Shown: piece after piece, positions 9,600 to 18,062 of the stretch
How positions within the stretch are numbered: position 1 is the stretch's first letter
Layout of the letters: every line of letters begins with the position of its first letter
From: Candidatus Zipacnadia bacterium
GTDB lineage: Bacteria; Armatimonadota; Zipacnadia; Zipacnadales; UBA5352
NCBI GenBank assembly: GCA_029821735.1
Contig: JALGSU010000001.1
Coordinates: 186,001-250,000, forward strand
Length of the DNA: 64,000 nucleotides
Direction: 5' to 3'
Translations under genes and position numbers: made by a program
Notes under the pieces: model-generated
What the model saw: only the letters and a program-made list of their open reading frames with translations
The model's database searches: none
Told to the model about the DNA's origin: nothing

Positions 9600-10115
9600 A
9601 TGAGATATGACATCAGGGACCGGCTATCATCGGCGAACGCGCATGTGAAGTGCGCTATGGATGCGTCTGCGCCGGCGGGAACCGGGGTCGAGTTTGCAGA
9701 TAAGGTCAAGGGACAGGCAAGCCTGCGCACTACCGGGGACTTCATTGTAGCCCGCGGCAGTATGCGCACTGTCGTCGTTGCACAATGCAGCCGTTGCCTG
9801 GTGAAGCATCAGGTGCCGATCGAGTTCGACTTCTGCGAAGATTGCAGTCTCGCGCAGATAGATGAGCCCATATCGTACTCGGCTGAGTTGAACGACGAGT
9901 CTGTCCCCATACCGATTCTCGACCACCAGATGGTTGATCTGAGCGAGTTGGTGCGCCAGCTTCTCATCGTCCATCTGCCTTCCCACACGCTGTGCAAACC
10001 CGACTGCAAGGGGCTATGTTCGCACTGTGGCACAGACCTCAATGAGGGCGCCTGTGAGTGCGAAGTCGACGAGATCGACCCGAGACTGGCCCCATTGCGC
10101 AAACTGCTGAAGTAG
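9600..10115 (+). CDS. yceD: YceD/DUF177 family protein
   Basis: This 171-residue protein belongs to the YceD (DUF177) family, which sits immediately upstream of rpmF in many bacteria and has been linked to 23S rRNA or ribosome metabolism. The family pattern is seen in CSRCLVKHQVPIEFDFCEDC in the middle and VDLSELVRQLLIVHLPSH followed by CKPDCKGLCSHCGTDLN near the C-terminus. The four C-terminal cysteines look able to bind a metal. The gene is first in the fab operon, downstream of the promoter at 9523, and rpmF follows after 45 bases. The ATG at 9600 fits the predicted transcript start. Position and motifs make the family assignment firm; its biochemical role is not established from this sequence. 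Confidence 0.85.
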   Translation: MRYDIRDRLSSANAHVKCAMDASAPAGTGVEFADKVKGQASLRTTGDFIVARGSMRTVVVAQCSRCLVKHQVPIEFDFCEDCSLAQIDEPISYSAELNDESVPIPILDHQMVDLSELVRQLLIVHLPSHTLCKPDCKGLCSHCGTDLNEGACECEVDEIDPRLAPLRKLLK

Positions 10116-10160
10116 TCCAGGCCACGGGGCGCGTCTGCGTCCGGGCGGAGAAGGTGCGAG

Positions 10161-10376
10161 ATGGCTCTTCCGAAACGCAAACACTCGAACACGCGGACAC
10201 GAAACCGGCGCAACCACCAGAAGGTCGCCGCCATGCCCATCACCCAGTGCCCGAACTGCGAGGCGTGGGTCAAGCCGCACAATGCCTGTGGCAAGTGTGG
10301 CTTCTACAAGGGCCGGAAGGTCGATCACACGGCCAAGCCCGAGAGCGAGAAGAAAGCCACCAGCGCGGGCGGGTAG
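10161..10376 (+). CDS. rpmF: 50S ribosomal protein L32
   Basis: This is a 71-residue basic protein of the large ribosomal subunit. It begins MALPKRKHSNTRTRNRR, the typical L32 N-terminus, and carries a four-cysteine zinc ribbon (CPNC and CGKC, 13 residues apart), so it is the zinc-binding form. The C-terminal tail is lysine- and serine-rich and disordered. It lies between yceD and plsX, the standard arrangement that couples ribosome and membrane lipid synthesis in many bacteria. The ribosome site GGAGAAGG (10147-10154) lies just before the ATG. Confidence 0.95.
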   Translation: MALPKRKHSNTRTRNRRNHQKVAAMPITQCPNCEAWVKPHNACGKCGFYKGRKVDHTAKPESEKKATSAGG

Positions 10377-10444
10377 TCCCCCGGCATGAACACCAATCTC
10401 CATTCCGGATGGACGACCGGCATCCTTATTGGCGGGAGTCAATA

Positions 10445-11440
10445 ATGCGAATTGCGATAGATGCCATGGGCGGTGATTACGCCCCCGAAGAGGTAGTGGG
10501 GGGCGCGATCAAGGCCGCTGAAGTTCTTGACGCCGACATCACTGTCGTGGGAGACCCCGACGCCATGGCTCCGTTCATCGGCCAGGGCCACCCACGGCTT
10601 GAGATCGAGCCAGCCCGAGACGTCATCGAGATGGGCGAGAGCCCTCGTAAGGCGCTGCGGGGCCGCGAGGATTCGTCAGTATCTCGTGCTGTCGCGATGG
10701 TCGCCGATGGCCGGGCCCAGGCGGTCGTATCCGCCGGCAATTCCGGGGCCTTCATGGCCCTTTCGGCTCTGCGCCTTGGCACCATCAAGGGCATCTCACG
10801 CCCTGCCATCGCCGTCACCTTCCCCACACCCTACGGTCACCAGGTTATCCTGGACGCCGGGGCCAACGCTGACTGCAGGCCCGAGTTCCTGCGAGACTTT
10901 GCTCTCATGGGCAGTGTCTACGCTGAGAAGACGCTTGGGATCAGTCCCCCGCGTGTCGGCCTGATGAGCATCGGCGAGGAGAAGGGCAAGGGCAACGAGC
11001 TGACCAAAGCGGCGTATGAGTTGCTTGAGGATACCGATCTCAACTTCCTCGGCAACGTTGAGGGCACCGATTTGCTCTCTGACACGTGTGATGTCATCGT
11101 CTGCGATGGCTTCGTCGGGAACGTCATCCTCAAAGCCTGCGAGCGGGCCGCTCAGAGCCTTCTGGCCCAGATAGGCAAAGAGGTCAAGCGTAGTTGGGTG
11201 CTCCGACTCATGCCGGGACCGCTGCGCGCGAGCCTGAAACGAGCCGTTGCGGGCTTTGACTATAGCGAAGCGGGCGGGGCCCTGCTCCTCGGGGTCAACG
11301 GCGTCTCAATCGTCTGCCACGGGCGCTCCGACGCGGACGCTATCTGCAGCGCGGCCGAGTTTGCGCACAGAGCGGTGGAGAACCAGTTGGTCGAGCACTT
11401 GGCGAGTGTGTTCGCGAACCTGGACGAGGTGGAAGCATGA
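10445..11440 (+). CDS. plsX: Phosphate acyltransferase PlsX
   Basis: PlsX converts acyl-ACP to acyl-phosphate for phospholipid synthesis, at the cytoplasmic face of the membrane. The 331-residue product is of normal length. It begins with the diagnostic IAIDAMGGDYAPEEVV and contains SAGNSGAFM, VILDAGANADCRPEFL and VCDGFVGNVILKACE, all PlsX hallmarks. The ATG at 10445 is chosen over longer in-frame starts that would overlap rpmF. It is 68 bases after rpmF and 156 bases before fabH, inside the same operon. The usual partner PlsY is not in the window. Confidence 0.95.
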   Translation: MRIAIDAMGGDYAPEEVVGGAIKAAEVLDADITVVGDPDAMAPFIGQGHPRLEIEPARDVIEMGESPRKALRGREDSSVSRAVAMVADGRAQAVVSAGNSGAFMALSALRLGTIKGISRPAIAVTFPTPYGHQVILDAGANADCRPEFLRDFALMGSVYAEKTLGISPPRVGLMSIGEEKGKGNELTKAAYELLEDTDLNFLGNVEGTDLLSDTCDVIVCDGFVGNVILKACERAAQSLLAQIGKEVKRSWVLRLMPGPLRASLKRAVAGFDYSEAGGALLLGVNGVSIVCHGRSDADAICSAAEFAHRAVENQLVEHLASVFANLDEVEA

Positions 11441-11596
11441 TGTCAGCGGAGGTCCTGAGAGTTCCGGGCACGGCCAGTAGTCGATAACTGGTGGCGCAGC
11501 GCACGCACGGTGGACATTGCAGCCGGGCGCGAGCGGCGCCACCTTACCGTATCAGGTTGATATAGAGGTCAGTTCTCGAAGGGTGTATGTCGCACA

Positions 11597-12598
11597 ATGT
11601 CTTGCCGGCCAGCAATCATAACCGGTGTTGGTTCATATCTGCCGGACAGAATCCTCACCAACGAGGATCTTTCGGAGATCGTTGACACCAACGACGAGTG
11701 GATCGTCAGCCACACCGGGATCAGTGAGCGACGCATCGCGGCCGAAGATCAGGCCAGCTCCGACTTGGGGCTGATCGCGGCGCAGCGTGCTCTCGATGAC
11801 GCCGGCTTGCAGCCCTCAGACCTTGACATGATACTCACCCCCACCGTCACCTCCGACCAGGTCTTCCCTTCCACAGCCTGCATGATCCAGGACAAGCTTG
11901 GCGCCCCCAACACGATCGCCGCCTTCGATCTGGTCAGCGGCTGCACCGGGTTCGTCATGGGGCTTAGCGTTGCTGCTCAGTTCATCGAGTCCGGGTCCAT
12001 GAACAACATCCTGGTCGTCAGCGCTGAGAAACTCACCAGCGTAACTGACTGGACCGACCGATCCACCTGTATTCTCTTTGGGGACGGCGCAGGCGCTGCG
12101 GTCATGTCGGCGGGCGAGGGTGAGCGGGGCGAAACAGGCCTGCTCGCCTACGCGCTGGAGACTTACGGCGAACACGGCCGTCTGTTGCGCATCCCCGCCG
12201 GTGGCTCGCGGCAGCCCATCACCCCGGAACTGGTGGCCAGCCACGACCACTGCATCCGGATGGAGGGCCCTGAGCTCTTCAAGCTGGCCGTGCGCGGGAT
12301 ACCCGAGATCGCCAAGACTGTCATCAGCAAGGCTGGCCTCACGTCCGAGGACATTGACTGGGTCATAATGCACCAGGCCAATCTCAGAATCATTGAGGCC
12401 GCCGCCAAGCGACTGCATATTCCGGAAGACCGAGTAATTATCAATGTCGACAAGTACGGCAATACCTCGGCGGCGTCGATGGCCATTGCTCTCGACGAGG
12501 TCTACTCCGAGGGCAAGCTCAAGTCCGGCGACAACCTGCTTCTAGTGGGATTTGGCGCTGGCTTCACGCTGGGCGGGGCCGTCATACGCTGGGCATAG
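11597..12598 (+). CDS. fabH: Beta-ketoacyl-ACP synthase III (KAS III)
   Basis: FabH condenses acetyl-CoA (or a branched starter) with malonyl-ACP to start type II fatty acid synthesis. The product has 333 residues. The catalytic triad is intact: Cys116 in VSGCTGF, His259 in MHQANLRII and Asn289 in YGNTSAAS. The N-terminus ITGVGSYLPDRILTN and the final GFGAGFTLGGAVIRW are typical. ATG at 11597 is the start. The 156-base gap from plsX shows no convincing promoter. The gene is followed by an acyl-CoA dehydrogenase rather than an enoyl-ACP reductase, which is unusual. Starter-unit specificity (straight or branched) cannot be read from sequence with confidence. Confidence 0.95.
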   Translation: MSCRPAIITGVGSYLPDRILTNEDLSEIVDTNDEWIVSHTGISERRIAAEDQASSDLGLIAAQRALDDAGLQPSDLDMILTPTVTSDQVFPSTACMIQDKLGAPNTIAAFDLVSGCTGFVMGLSVAAQFIESGSMNNILVVSAEKLTSVTDWTDRSTCILFGDGAGAAVMSAGEGERGETGLLAYALETYGEHGRLLRIPAGGSRQPITPELVASHDHCIRMEGPELFKLAVRGIPEIAKTVISKAGLTSEDIDWVIMHQANLRIIEAAAKRLHIPEDRVIINVDKYGNTSAASMAIALDEVYSEGKLKSGDNLLLVGFGAGFTLGGAVIRWA

Positions 12599-12698
12599 AC
12601 ACGACGGCAAGACCGGGCGGTGGGTCCGCCTCGGACAAGTGACTCTGACAAGCGCAGCTACGAAGCGATTGCGATCCGATCAACAGGAGGGAAATCCC

Positions 12699-13847
12699 TT
12701 GGATTTCAGATTCAGCGAAGATGAGCAGATGATCATTGACGCAGTGCAAGAGTTGTGCGACGAGGAATTAAAGCCCAACGCCAAGGAGACTGACGAGAAG
12801 GGCGAGTATCCCTGGGACAAGGTACAGTTGCTCCGCGACATGGACCTGTTCGGCATTCCGGCGGCCGAGGAGTACAGCGGCCTGGGCATGGGATTCCTGC
12901 TCTGGGGCGTGGTGGGCGAGATGCTCAGCACCGCCTGCACCACCACGGGTGCGGTCTACGGCGCTCACATGCTCGGCGAGTACCCGATCATGGTTTTTGG
13001 CACACCCGAGCAGAAGGAGAAATACCTCACTCCGCTGGCGACTGGCGAGTCCATCGGTGCCTTCGGCCTGACCGAGCCCAACGCGGGGTCTGACGCCGGC
13101 GCGGTTACTACCAAAGCCGAGTTGCGTGGCGACAAGTACATCCTCAATGGCACGAAGGTCTTCATCACCAATGGTGGTGACGCCGAGATATACGTGGTCA
13201 TCGCGAACATTGACTTGAGCAAGGGCACTCGCGGCCTGACCGCGTTCATAGTGGAGAAGGGCATGCCGGGCTTTGAGTTCGGCAAAGACGAAGAGAAGAT
13301 GGCGTACGGATCGTTGTCGAACCGCGAGCTGGTCTTCATCGACGCCGAGGTCCCCGTCGAGAACGTGCTCCACAAGCCCGGTCGCGGTTTCCGTGTGGCG
13401 CTGGACACTCTCGGCGTCGGGCGCATCGGCATGGCCGTAGGCGCGGTTGGTCTGGCGCAGGCGGCCTTTAACGCGGCCATCGAATACGTTCAGGTCCGCG
13501 AACAGTTCGGCCAGAAGATCATGGAGTTCCAGGCCGTCCGGCACGCGCTCGCCGACATGGCCACCGAGATCGAGGCCGCCCGGATGCTGTCGTGGCAGGC
13601 CTCGTGGCTTAAGGACCAGGGCGAGTCGTTCGAGAAGGTCGCGGCCTTCGCCAAGGTCTACGGCTCAGAGGTCTGCGCGCGCGTGACCAACAAGGCCGTC
13701 CAGCTTCACGGCGGTGTCGGTTACACCCGCGAGTTCCCCGTCGAGCGCTACATGCGCGAGTCTAAGCTCTTCGAGATCGTCGAGGGCACCTCAGAGATCC
13801 AGCGCGACATCATCGCAATCCGCCTGCTCAAAGAGAACCGAATCTAG
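12699..13847 (+). CDS. Acyl-CoA dehydrogenase (ETF-linked flavoprotein) within the fab operon
   Basis: This is a 382-residue FAD enzyme of the short-chain/butyryl-CoA dehydrogenase type. It has [13 protein letters not shown] (FAD and substrate loop), VFITNGG, the ERYMRESK stretch and the catalytic glutamate in [12 protein letters not shown] near the C-terminus. The start is TTG at 12699, supported by a strong ribosome site AGGAGGG (12685-12691); translation from the upstream in-frame ATG would run through non-conserved sequence. It is followed by etfB and a ferredoxin-etfA fusion, the same order as clostridial bcd-etfB-etfA sets whose enzymes reduce enoyl-CoA. Lying between fabH and fabD, it may work in the reducing direction on enoyl-thioesters of fatty acid synthesis. 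Beta-oxidation-type dehydrogenation remains the alternative. Confidence 0.88.
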   Translation: MDFRFSEDEQMIIDAVQELCDEELKPNAKETDEKGEYPWDKVQLLRDMDLFGIPAAEEYSGLGMGFLLWGVVGEMLSTACTTTGAVYGAHMLGEYPIMVFGTPEQKEKYLTPLATGESIGAFGLTEPNAGSDAGAVTTKAELRGDKYILNGTKVFITNGGDAEIYVVIANIDLSKGTRGLTAFIVEKGMPGFEFGKDEEKMAYGSLSNRELVFIDAEVPVENVLHKPGRGFRVALDTLGVGRIGMAVGAVGLAQAAFNAAIEYVQVREQFGQKIMEFQAVRHALADMATEIEAARMLSWQASWLKDQGESFEKVAAFAKVYGSEVCARVTNKAVQLHGGVGYTREFPVERYMRESKLFEIVEGTSEIQRDIIAIRLLKENRI

Positions 13848-13883
13848 TAGAGGCCCTGAGCGTCAGGGCAACTGAGGAAAAGC

Positions 13884-14666
13884 ATGAATATAATCGTTTG
13901 CATCAAACAGGTACCGGACACCTCTGAGGTCAGGATCGACCCGGAAACCAACACGATCATTCGTGAGGGCGTCCCGGCGATCATCAACCCATTCGATGAG
14001 AACGCCATCGAAGAGGCCATCCAACTCGTCGAGAACAATGGCGGCAAGGTAACGGTCCTCACCATGGGGCCACCGCAGGCCGAGACCGCTCTTCGAGAGG
14101 CCCTGGCAATGGGTGCCGATGAGGCGATCCTCGTGTCCGACAGATGCTTCGCTGCCAGCGACACGCTTGCGACGAGCTATGTCCTGGCCTCGGCCATCCA
14201 GAGCATCGGTGAATACGACCTGATCTTCTGCGGCAAGCAGGCCTTCGATGGTGACACGGCACAGGTGCCTCCGGGCATCGCCGAGCACCTCGGCATCGCG
14301 CAGATCACCTTCGCTATCGGTATGGAGATCGATGGCAAGAAGGTCCGCGTGCGACGCTTGCTCGAAGACGAGTTCGAGATCACTGAGGTCAAGATGCCGG
14401 CGCTGGTGACCGTTGTCAAGCAGATCAACGACCCGCGCCGCCCGGGCATCAAGTCCAAGCTCGCGGCCAAGAAGAAGGAAATCGTCGTCTGGGACTCAGC
14501 GTGCATCGAGGCCGAGGCGTGCCTGTGTGGTTTCGACGGCTCGCCCACACGCGTCATGCGCACCTTTGCTCCCACGCACGATCACCCCACAGAGAAGTTC
14601 GAAGGCGAGCCACGTGATGTCGCCGGGGCGGTCGTCGACCGCCTGATCGCAGCACAGCTCGTATAG
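13884..14666 (+). CDS. etfB: Electron transfer flavoprotein beta subunit
   Basis: This 260-residue EtfB pairs with EtfA to carry electrons to or from the acyl-CoA dehydrogenase. It begins IIVCIKQVPDTSEVRID, the standard EtfB N-terminus, with INPFDENAIEEAIQL, TLATSYVLASAI and the nucleotide-binding segment CGKQAFDGDTAQVPPG. The last is close to the GxQAxDGDTAQVxP form seen in clostridial EtfB proteins that take part in flavin-based electron bifurcation. It starts 36 bases after the dehydrogenase and is followed, 36 bases on, by the ferredoxin-EtfA fusion. That order and the fusion favour the bifurcating class, but class assignment needs a phylogeny. Confidence 0.92.
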   Translation: MNIIVCIKQVPDTSEVRIDPETNTIIREGVPAIINPFDENAIEEAIQLVENNGGKVTVLTMGPPQAETALREALAMGADEAILVSDRCFAASDTLATSYVLASAIQSIGEYDLIFCGKQAFDGDTAQVPPGIAEHLGIAQITFAIGMEIDGKKVRVRRLLEDEFEITEVKMPALVTVVKQINDPRRPGIKSKLAAKKKEIVVWDSACIEAEACLCGFDGSPTRVMRTFAPTHDHPTEKFEGEPRDVAGAVVDRLIAAQLV

Positions 14667-14702
14667 GCGGTCAGCTTTCCAGCAAATTCAGGAGCGGAGC
14701 AT

Positions 14703-15905
14703 ATGGCTATATACGTAGAAGCGGCAAAGTGCATCGGCTGTGAAGCGTGCATCCCGGCGTGCCCGTACGCGGCGATCGAGATGGTGGACGATATCGCCAC
14801 CTTCACCGAGGATTGTACGAGTTGTGGCGCGTGCGCCTACGCTTGTCCGACCGGCGCGATTGTACTTGAAATGGGTGCCCGCGATGAGGTGGACACCACT
14901 GAGTACAGCGGCATCTGGGTGGTGGGCGAGGTCTCCAGTGACAACGAGCTCGCCGGCGTCACCGCCGAGCTGCTTGGCGAGGCCAAGCGTCTCGCCGCCG
15001 ATCTCGACGATGCTGAGGTCAGCGTTGTCGTGATGGGCCACAACATCGACCATCTGGCCGCCGCGGCAGCTGGCTGGGGTGCCGACAAGATCTATATGGT
15101 CGACCATGAGGTGTTGGCGCGCTACCGCACCGGCCCATTCACGGACGTCCTCACCGGCTTGATCAATAAGCACAAGCCTGAGATCGTGCTCTACGGTGCG
15201 ACCACCAAGGGTCGCGACTTCGCCTCGCGAGTTGCCGCCCGCATCAAAGCCGGTCTGACGGCTGACTGCACCGAACTGAGCATCAATCCCGAGACCAAGT
15301 TGCTCGAGCAGACGCGTCCGGCCTTCGGCGGCAACGTCATGGCCACCATCCTGTGTGAGTTTACTCGCCCGCAGATGGCGACCGTACGCCCCAAAGTAAT
15401 GTCTCCGCAGGATTTCGTTGAGGGCGCCGAAGCAGAGGTCGTCCCGATCAATGTCTCGCTCGATGAAAAGACAGTGGCCACCAAGATACTCGAGGTCATT
15501 CACGACGACAGTGGCAGCGACGTCAACCTGACCGAAGCTGACATTATCGTCTCGGGTGGGCGCGGATTGGGTGGTCCCGAGCACTTTGCAGTGGTCGAGG
15601 AACTCGCCAACGCCCTCGGGGCGGCCGTGGGCGCCTCACGTGCGACTGTTGACGCGGGCTGGATTCCGGCCACGCACCAGGTCGGGCAGACCGGCAAGAC
15701 CGTTCACCCGAAACTCTACATCGCCTGCGGCATCTCTGGCGCAGTGCAGCACCTGGCCGGCATGTCCTCCTCGGACTGCATCGTGGCCATCAACAAGGAT
15801 CCGGACGCGCCGATCTTCAATGTGGCGCACTACGGCATAGTCGGCGACCTCTTCCAGGTCGTCCCCGCGATGGTTGCGGCTCTCAAAGAGAAGGGCAGAG
15901 TCTAG
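14703..15905 (+). CDS. etfA: Electron transfer flavoprotein alpha subunit with N-terminal 2[4Fe-4S] ferredoxin domain
   Basis: The first ~60 residues are a bacterial ferredoxin with two complete cluster motifs: C10, C13, C16, C20 and C38, C41, C44, C48. EtfA follows, ending in the FAD-binding region with [43 protein letters not shown] and [10 protein letters not shown]. Fusion of ferredoxin to EtfA is known from anaerobe complexes such as the caffeyl-CoA reductase CarE subunit. The domain gives a wired route between ferredoxin and the ETF flavins. It ends only 4 bases before the fabD start, so it is embedded in the fatty-acid operon. The assignment is firm; the direction of electron flow is inferred. 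Confidence 0.93.
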   Translation: MAIYVEAAKCIGCEACIPACPYAAIEMVDDIATFTEDCTSCGACAYACPTGAIVLEMGARDEVDTTEYSGIWVVGEVSSDNELAGVTAELLGEAKRLAADLDDAEVSVVVMGHNIDHLAAAAAGWGADKIYMVDHEVLARYRTGPFTDVLTGLINKHKPEIVLYGATTKGRDFASRVAARIKAGLTADCTELSINPETKLLEQTRPAFGGNVMATILCEFTRPQMATVRPKVMSPQDFVEGAEAEVVPINVSLDEKTVATKILEVIHDDSGSDVNLTEADIIVSGGRGLGGPEHFAVVEELANALGAAVGASRATVDAGWIPATHQVGQTGKTVHPKLYIACGISGAVQHLAGMSSSDCIVAINKDPDAPIFNVAHYGIVGDLFQVVPAMVAALKEKGRV

Positions 15906-15909
15906 ATAC

Positions 15910-16836
15910 GTGATCGCCTTCATCTTTCCGGGCCAGAACTCGCATTCGGTCGGCATGGGGCGTGACCTCTACGATAATTCTGAGGTCGCGCGCGGCGTGC
16001 TTGACGCTGCCAACCTGGCAGCAGGCGGCGACCTTCTGGCCACCATGTTCGACGGCCCGGAGGATGCGCTGACCGCCACCGAGAACCAGCAGCCTGCTAT
16101 CGTTGCGCACAGTCTCGCCGCGCTGCAACTCGTCCAGGAGGCCGGTATAGCGCCGGACTTCGTGGCTGGTCACAGCTTGGGCGAGTATTCAGCGCTGGCG
16201 GCTGCCGGTGCGCTGGGACCGGAGGAAACCGTTCGTCTTGTGCGCTACCGTGGCGAGATCATGGCGCGTGCTGATGAGCTGGCTCCCGGCACGATGAGCG
16301 CCGTGCTTGGCCTCGACGACGATCAGGTCGAGGCGGTCGTCGCTGAAGCCGGGCAGGAGGGCGTGTGCGTTGTGGCGAACTTCAACTGCCCGGGACAGGT
16401 CGTTATGTCCGGGACGGTTGAGGCGATCGAGCGTGCAGAGGCAATTGCGCGCGAGGCAGGCGCCAAGCGCGTCATGCGCCTGCAAGTCAGTGGCGCGTTC
16501 CACTCGCCGCTGATGCAGCCTGCGGCGGAGATGCTTACCGAACGGCTGGCGCAGGTCGATCTGCAGCCTGCCATCGCGCCGATAGTGGCGAACGTGGACG
16601 CGACTGGTCACACCGATCCGAGCGAGGTCCGAGACGCGCTGGGCCAGCAGATGACTCACAGTGTGCTCTGGAAGCAGTGCGTCGAGCACATGGTAGCCCA
16701 GGGCGTGGATACCTTCATCGAGATCGGCCCAGGCACGGTCCTCGCGAAGCTCATGCGGCGAATCAGCCGCGACGTTGACGTGCATGGTGTGGCGGACATG
16801 GCCACATTCGAGCAGACCATCGAGGCCCTGAACTGA
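15910..16836 (+). CDS. fabD: Malonyl-CoA:ACP transacylase
   Basis: FabD loads malonyl groups onto ACP. The 308-residue product has the nucleophile Ser89 in GHSLGEYSALAAAG and the partner His198 in SGAFHSPLM. The N-terminus reads IAFIFPGQNSH where the family usually has FPGQGSQ, a minor departure. The start is GTG at 15910, four bases after the etfA stop; the longer in-frame ATG at 15874 lies inside etfA. Tight spacing shows it is cotranscribed with the ETF genes. FabG follows after 32 bases. Confidence 0.95.
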   Translation: MIAFIFPGQNSHSVGMGRDLYDNSEVARGVLDAANLAAGGDLLATMFDGPEDALTATENQQPAIVAHSLAALQLVQEAGIAPDFVAGHSLGEYSALAAAGALGPEETVRLVRYRGEIMARADELAPGTMSAVLGLDDDQVEAVVAEAGQEGVCVVANFNCPGQVVMSGTVEAIERAEAIAREAGAKRVMRLQVSGAFHSPLMQPAAEMLTERLAQVDLQPAIAPIVANVDATGHTDPSEVRDALGQQMTHSVLWKQCVEHMVAQGVDTFIEIGPGTVLAKLMRRISRDVDVHGVADMATFEQTIEALN

Positions 16837-16868
16837 CACCGGCCACGAGAACGCAGGAGGTCCTGCAC

Positions 16869-17606
16869 TTGTTGAACGATCAGGTCGCAATCATCACCGG
16901 CGCGGGCGGGGGCATTGGCGCGGCGATCGCGTACGCGCTTGCTGACGCCGGAGCCAACTGCGTCATCAACGATGTCGTCGAGGAGGCCGCGCAGACCGTT
17001 GCCGACGAGGTGACGTCCCGCGGCGTCAAAGCGATGGTAGACACCTCCAATATCACCAAGGAGGCCGAGGTCCAGGCCATGGCGGCTGCGGTGATGGAGG
17101 AGTTCGGTCGCATCGACATTCTCGTCAACAACGCGGGGATCACCCGTGACGGACTACTGGTGCGAATGGACGAGGACCAGTGGGACATGGTCCTGAACGT
17201 GAACCTCAAGGGTGCCTTCCTGTGCACGAAGACCATCGCGCGTCCCATGATGAAGGCCCGTTCCGGGCGCATCATTAACATGGCGTCCGTCTCGGGCGTC
17301 GGCGGCAACGCTGGTCAGGCGAACTACTCCGCCTCCAAGGGCGGTCTCATCTCGCTGACCAAAACCACCGCTCAGGAGTTGGCTTCGCGCAATGTGACGT
17401 GCAACGCACTCGCACCTGGTTTCATCGACACGGCCATGACCCGGCAGCTTCCCGACGAAGCACGCCAGGTATGGCTTGATCGTATCCCGCTCGCCCGTCC
17501 GGGTACCCCCGAGGACGTGGCCCAGGCGGTCTTGTTCCTGGCAGGGCCGACATCCGCGTACATCACCGGTCAGGTCATCAACATCGACGGCGGTCTGATC
17601 ATGTAG
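16869..17606 (+). CDS. fabG: 3-oxoacyl-ACP reductase
   Basis: FabG is the NADPH-dependent reductase of the elongation cycle, a short-chain dehydrogenase of 245 residues. The cofactor loop is TGAGGGIGAA, followed by NNAG, and the catalytic Tyr153 and Lys157 sit in QANYSASKGG with the serine in MASVSG. C-terminal GQVINIDGGLIM is typical of FabG. The start is TTG at 16869, supported by GCAGGAGGTCC immediately upstream. It lies between fabD and acpP, the usual order, and this supports a role in fatty acid synthesis over other dehydrogenases. Confidence 0.94.
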   Translation: MLNDQVAIITGAGGGIGAAIAYALADAGANCVINDVVEEAAQTVADEVTSRGVKAMVDTSNITKEAEVQAMAAAVMEEFGRIDILVNNAGITRDGLLVRMDEDQWDMVLNVNLKGAFLCTKTIARPMMKARSGRIINMASVSGVGGNAGQANYSASKGGLISLTKTTAQELASRNVTCNALAPGFIDTAMTRQLPDEARQVWLDRIPLARPGTPEDVAQAVLFLAGPTSAYITGQVINIDGGLIM

Positions 17607-17690
17607 GTCGTTTTCGCCGCGAAGGTTGAGTAGCGTACCGCGTGCGCGGCCGCTGCTCATCGCTCAATACAAGAAACGGAGAGGAAAAGC

Positions 17691-17927
17691 ATGGCACTGT
17701 TCGAGCAGGTCAAAGAGGTCATCGTTCGAGAGCTTTCAGTCCCCGAGAGTTGGGTCACCGAATCCGCTACATTCGAAGGCGACCTCAAGGCCGATTCGCT
17801 GGACGTAGTGGAGCTCGTCATGGCCCTTGAGGACGAGTTCGACGTTGACATCCCCGAAGACGACGCCCAGCAGATCCAGACCGTGGGCGACGCCGTTCGC
17901 TATCTCGAGGAGAAGGACTCCGGGTAG
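17691..17927 (+). CDS. acpP: Acyl carrier protein
   Basis: This 78-residue acidic protein carries the growing acyl chain on a phosphopantetheine arm. Ser36 in [13 protein letters not shown] is the attachment site, the same position as in E. coli. Ribosome site GGAGAGGAAAAGC precedes the ATG at 17691. It lies between fabG and fabF, the standard order. A strong hairpin follows in the gap before fabF (17958-17988), which may protect or tune the abundant acpP message. Confidence 0.96.
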   Translation: MALFEQVKEVIVRELSVPESWVTESATFEGDLKADSLDVVELVMALEDEFDVDIPEDDAQQIQTVGDAVRYLEEKDSG

Positions 17928-17957
17928 TCGCTCACCGGATCAGATTGGTTTGCGGCG

Positions 17958-17988
17958 GGAGCGCGCGGCCGATGTGGGCGTGCGCTCC
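17958..17988 (+). other. Hairpin between acpP and fabF
   Basis: GGAGCGCGC (17958-17966) can pair with GTGCGCTCC (17980-17988), nine pairs including one G-U, with a 13-base loop. No T run follows directly, so it is not a classic terminator. It could stabilise the upstream acpP transcript or partly attenuate fabF. Confidence 0.4.
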
Positions 17989-18062
17989 GGGAGTAGGTAG
18001 ACGCGGGGGCAAACGCTCTGCAAGCGCACGCTAACGTCTTTTTGCTGTGAGGGCCGGATTCG

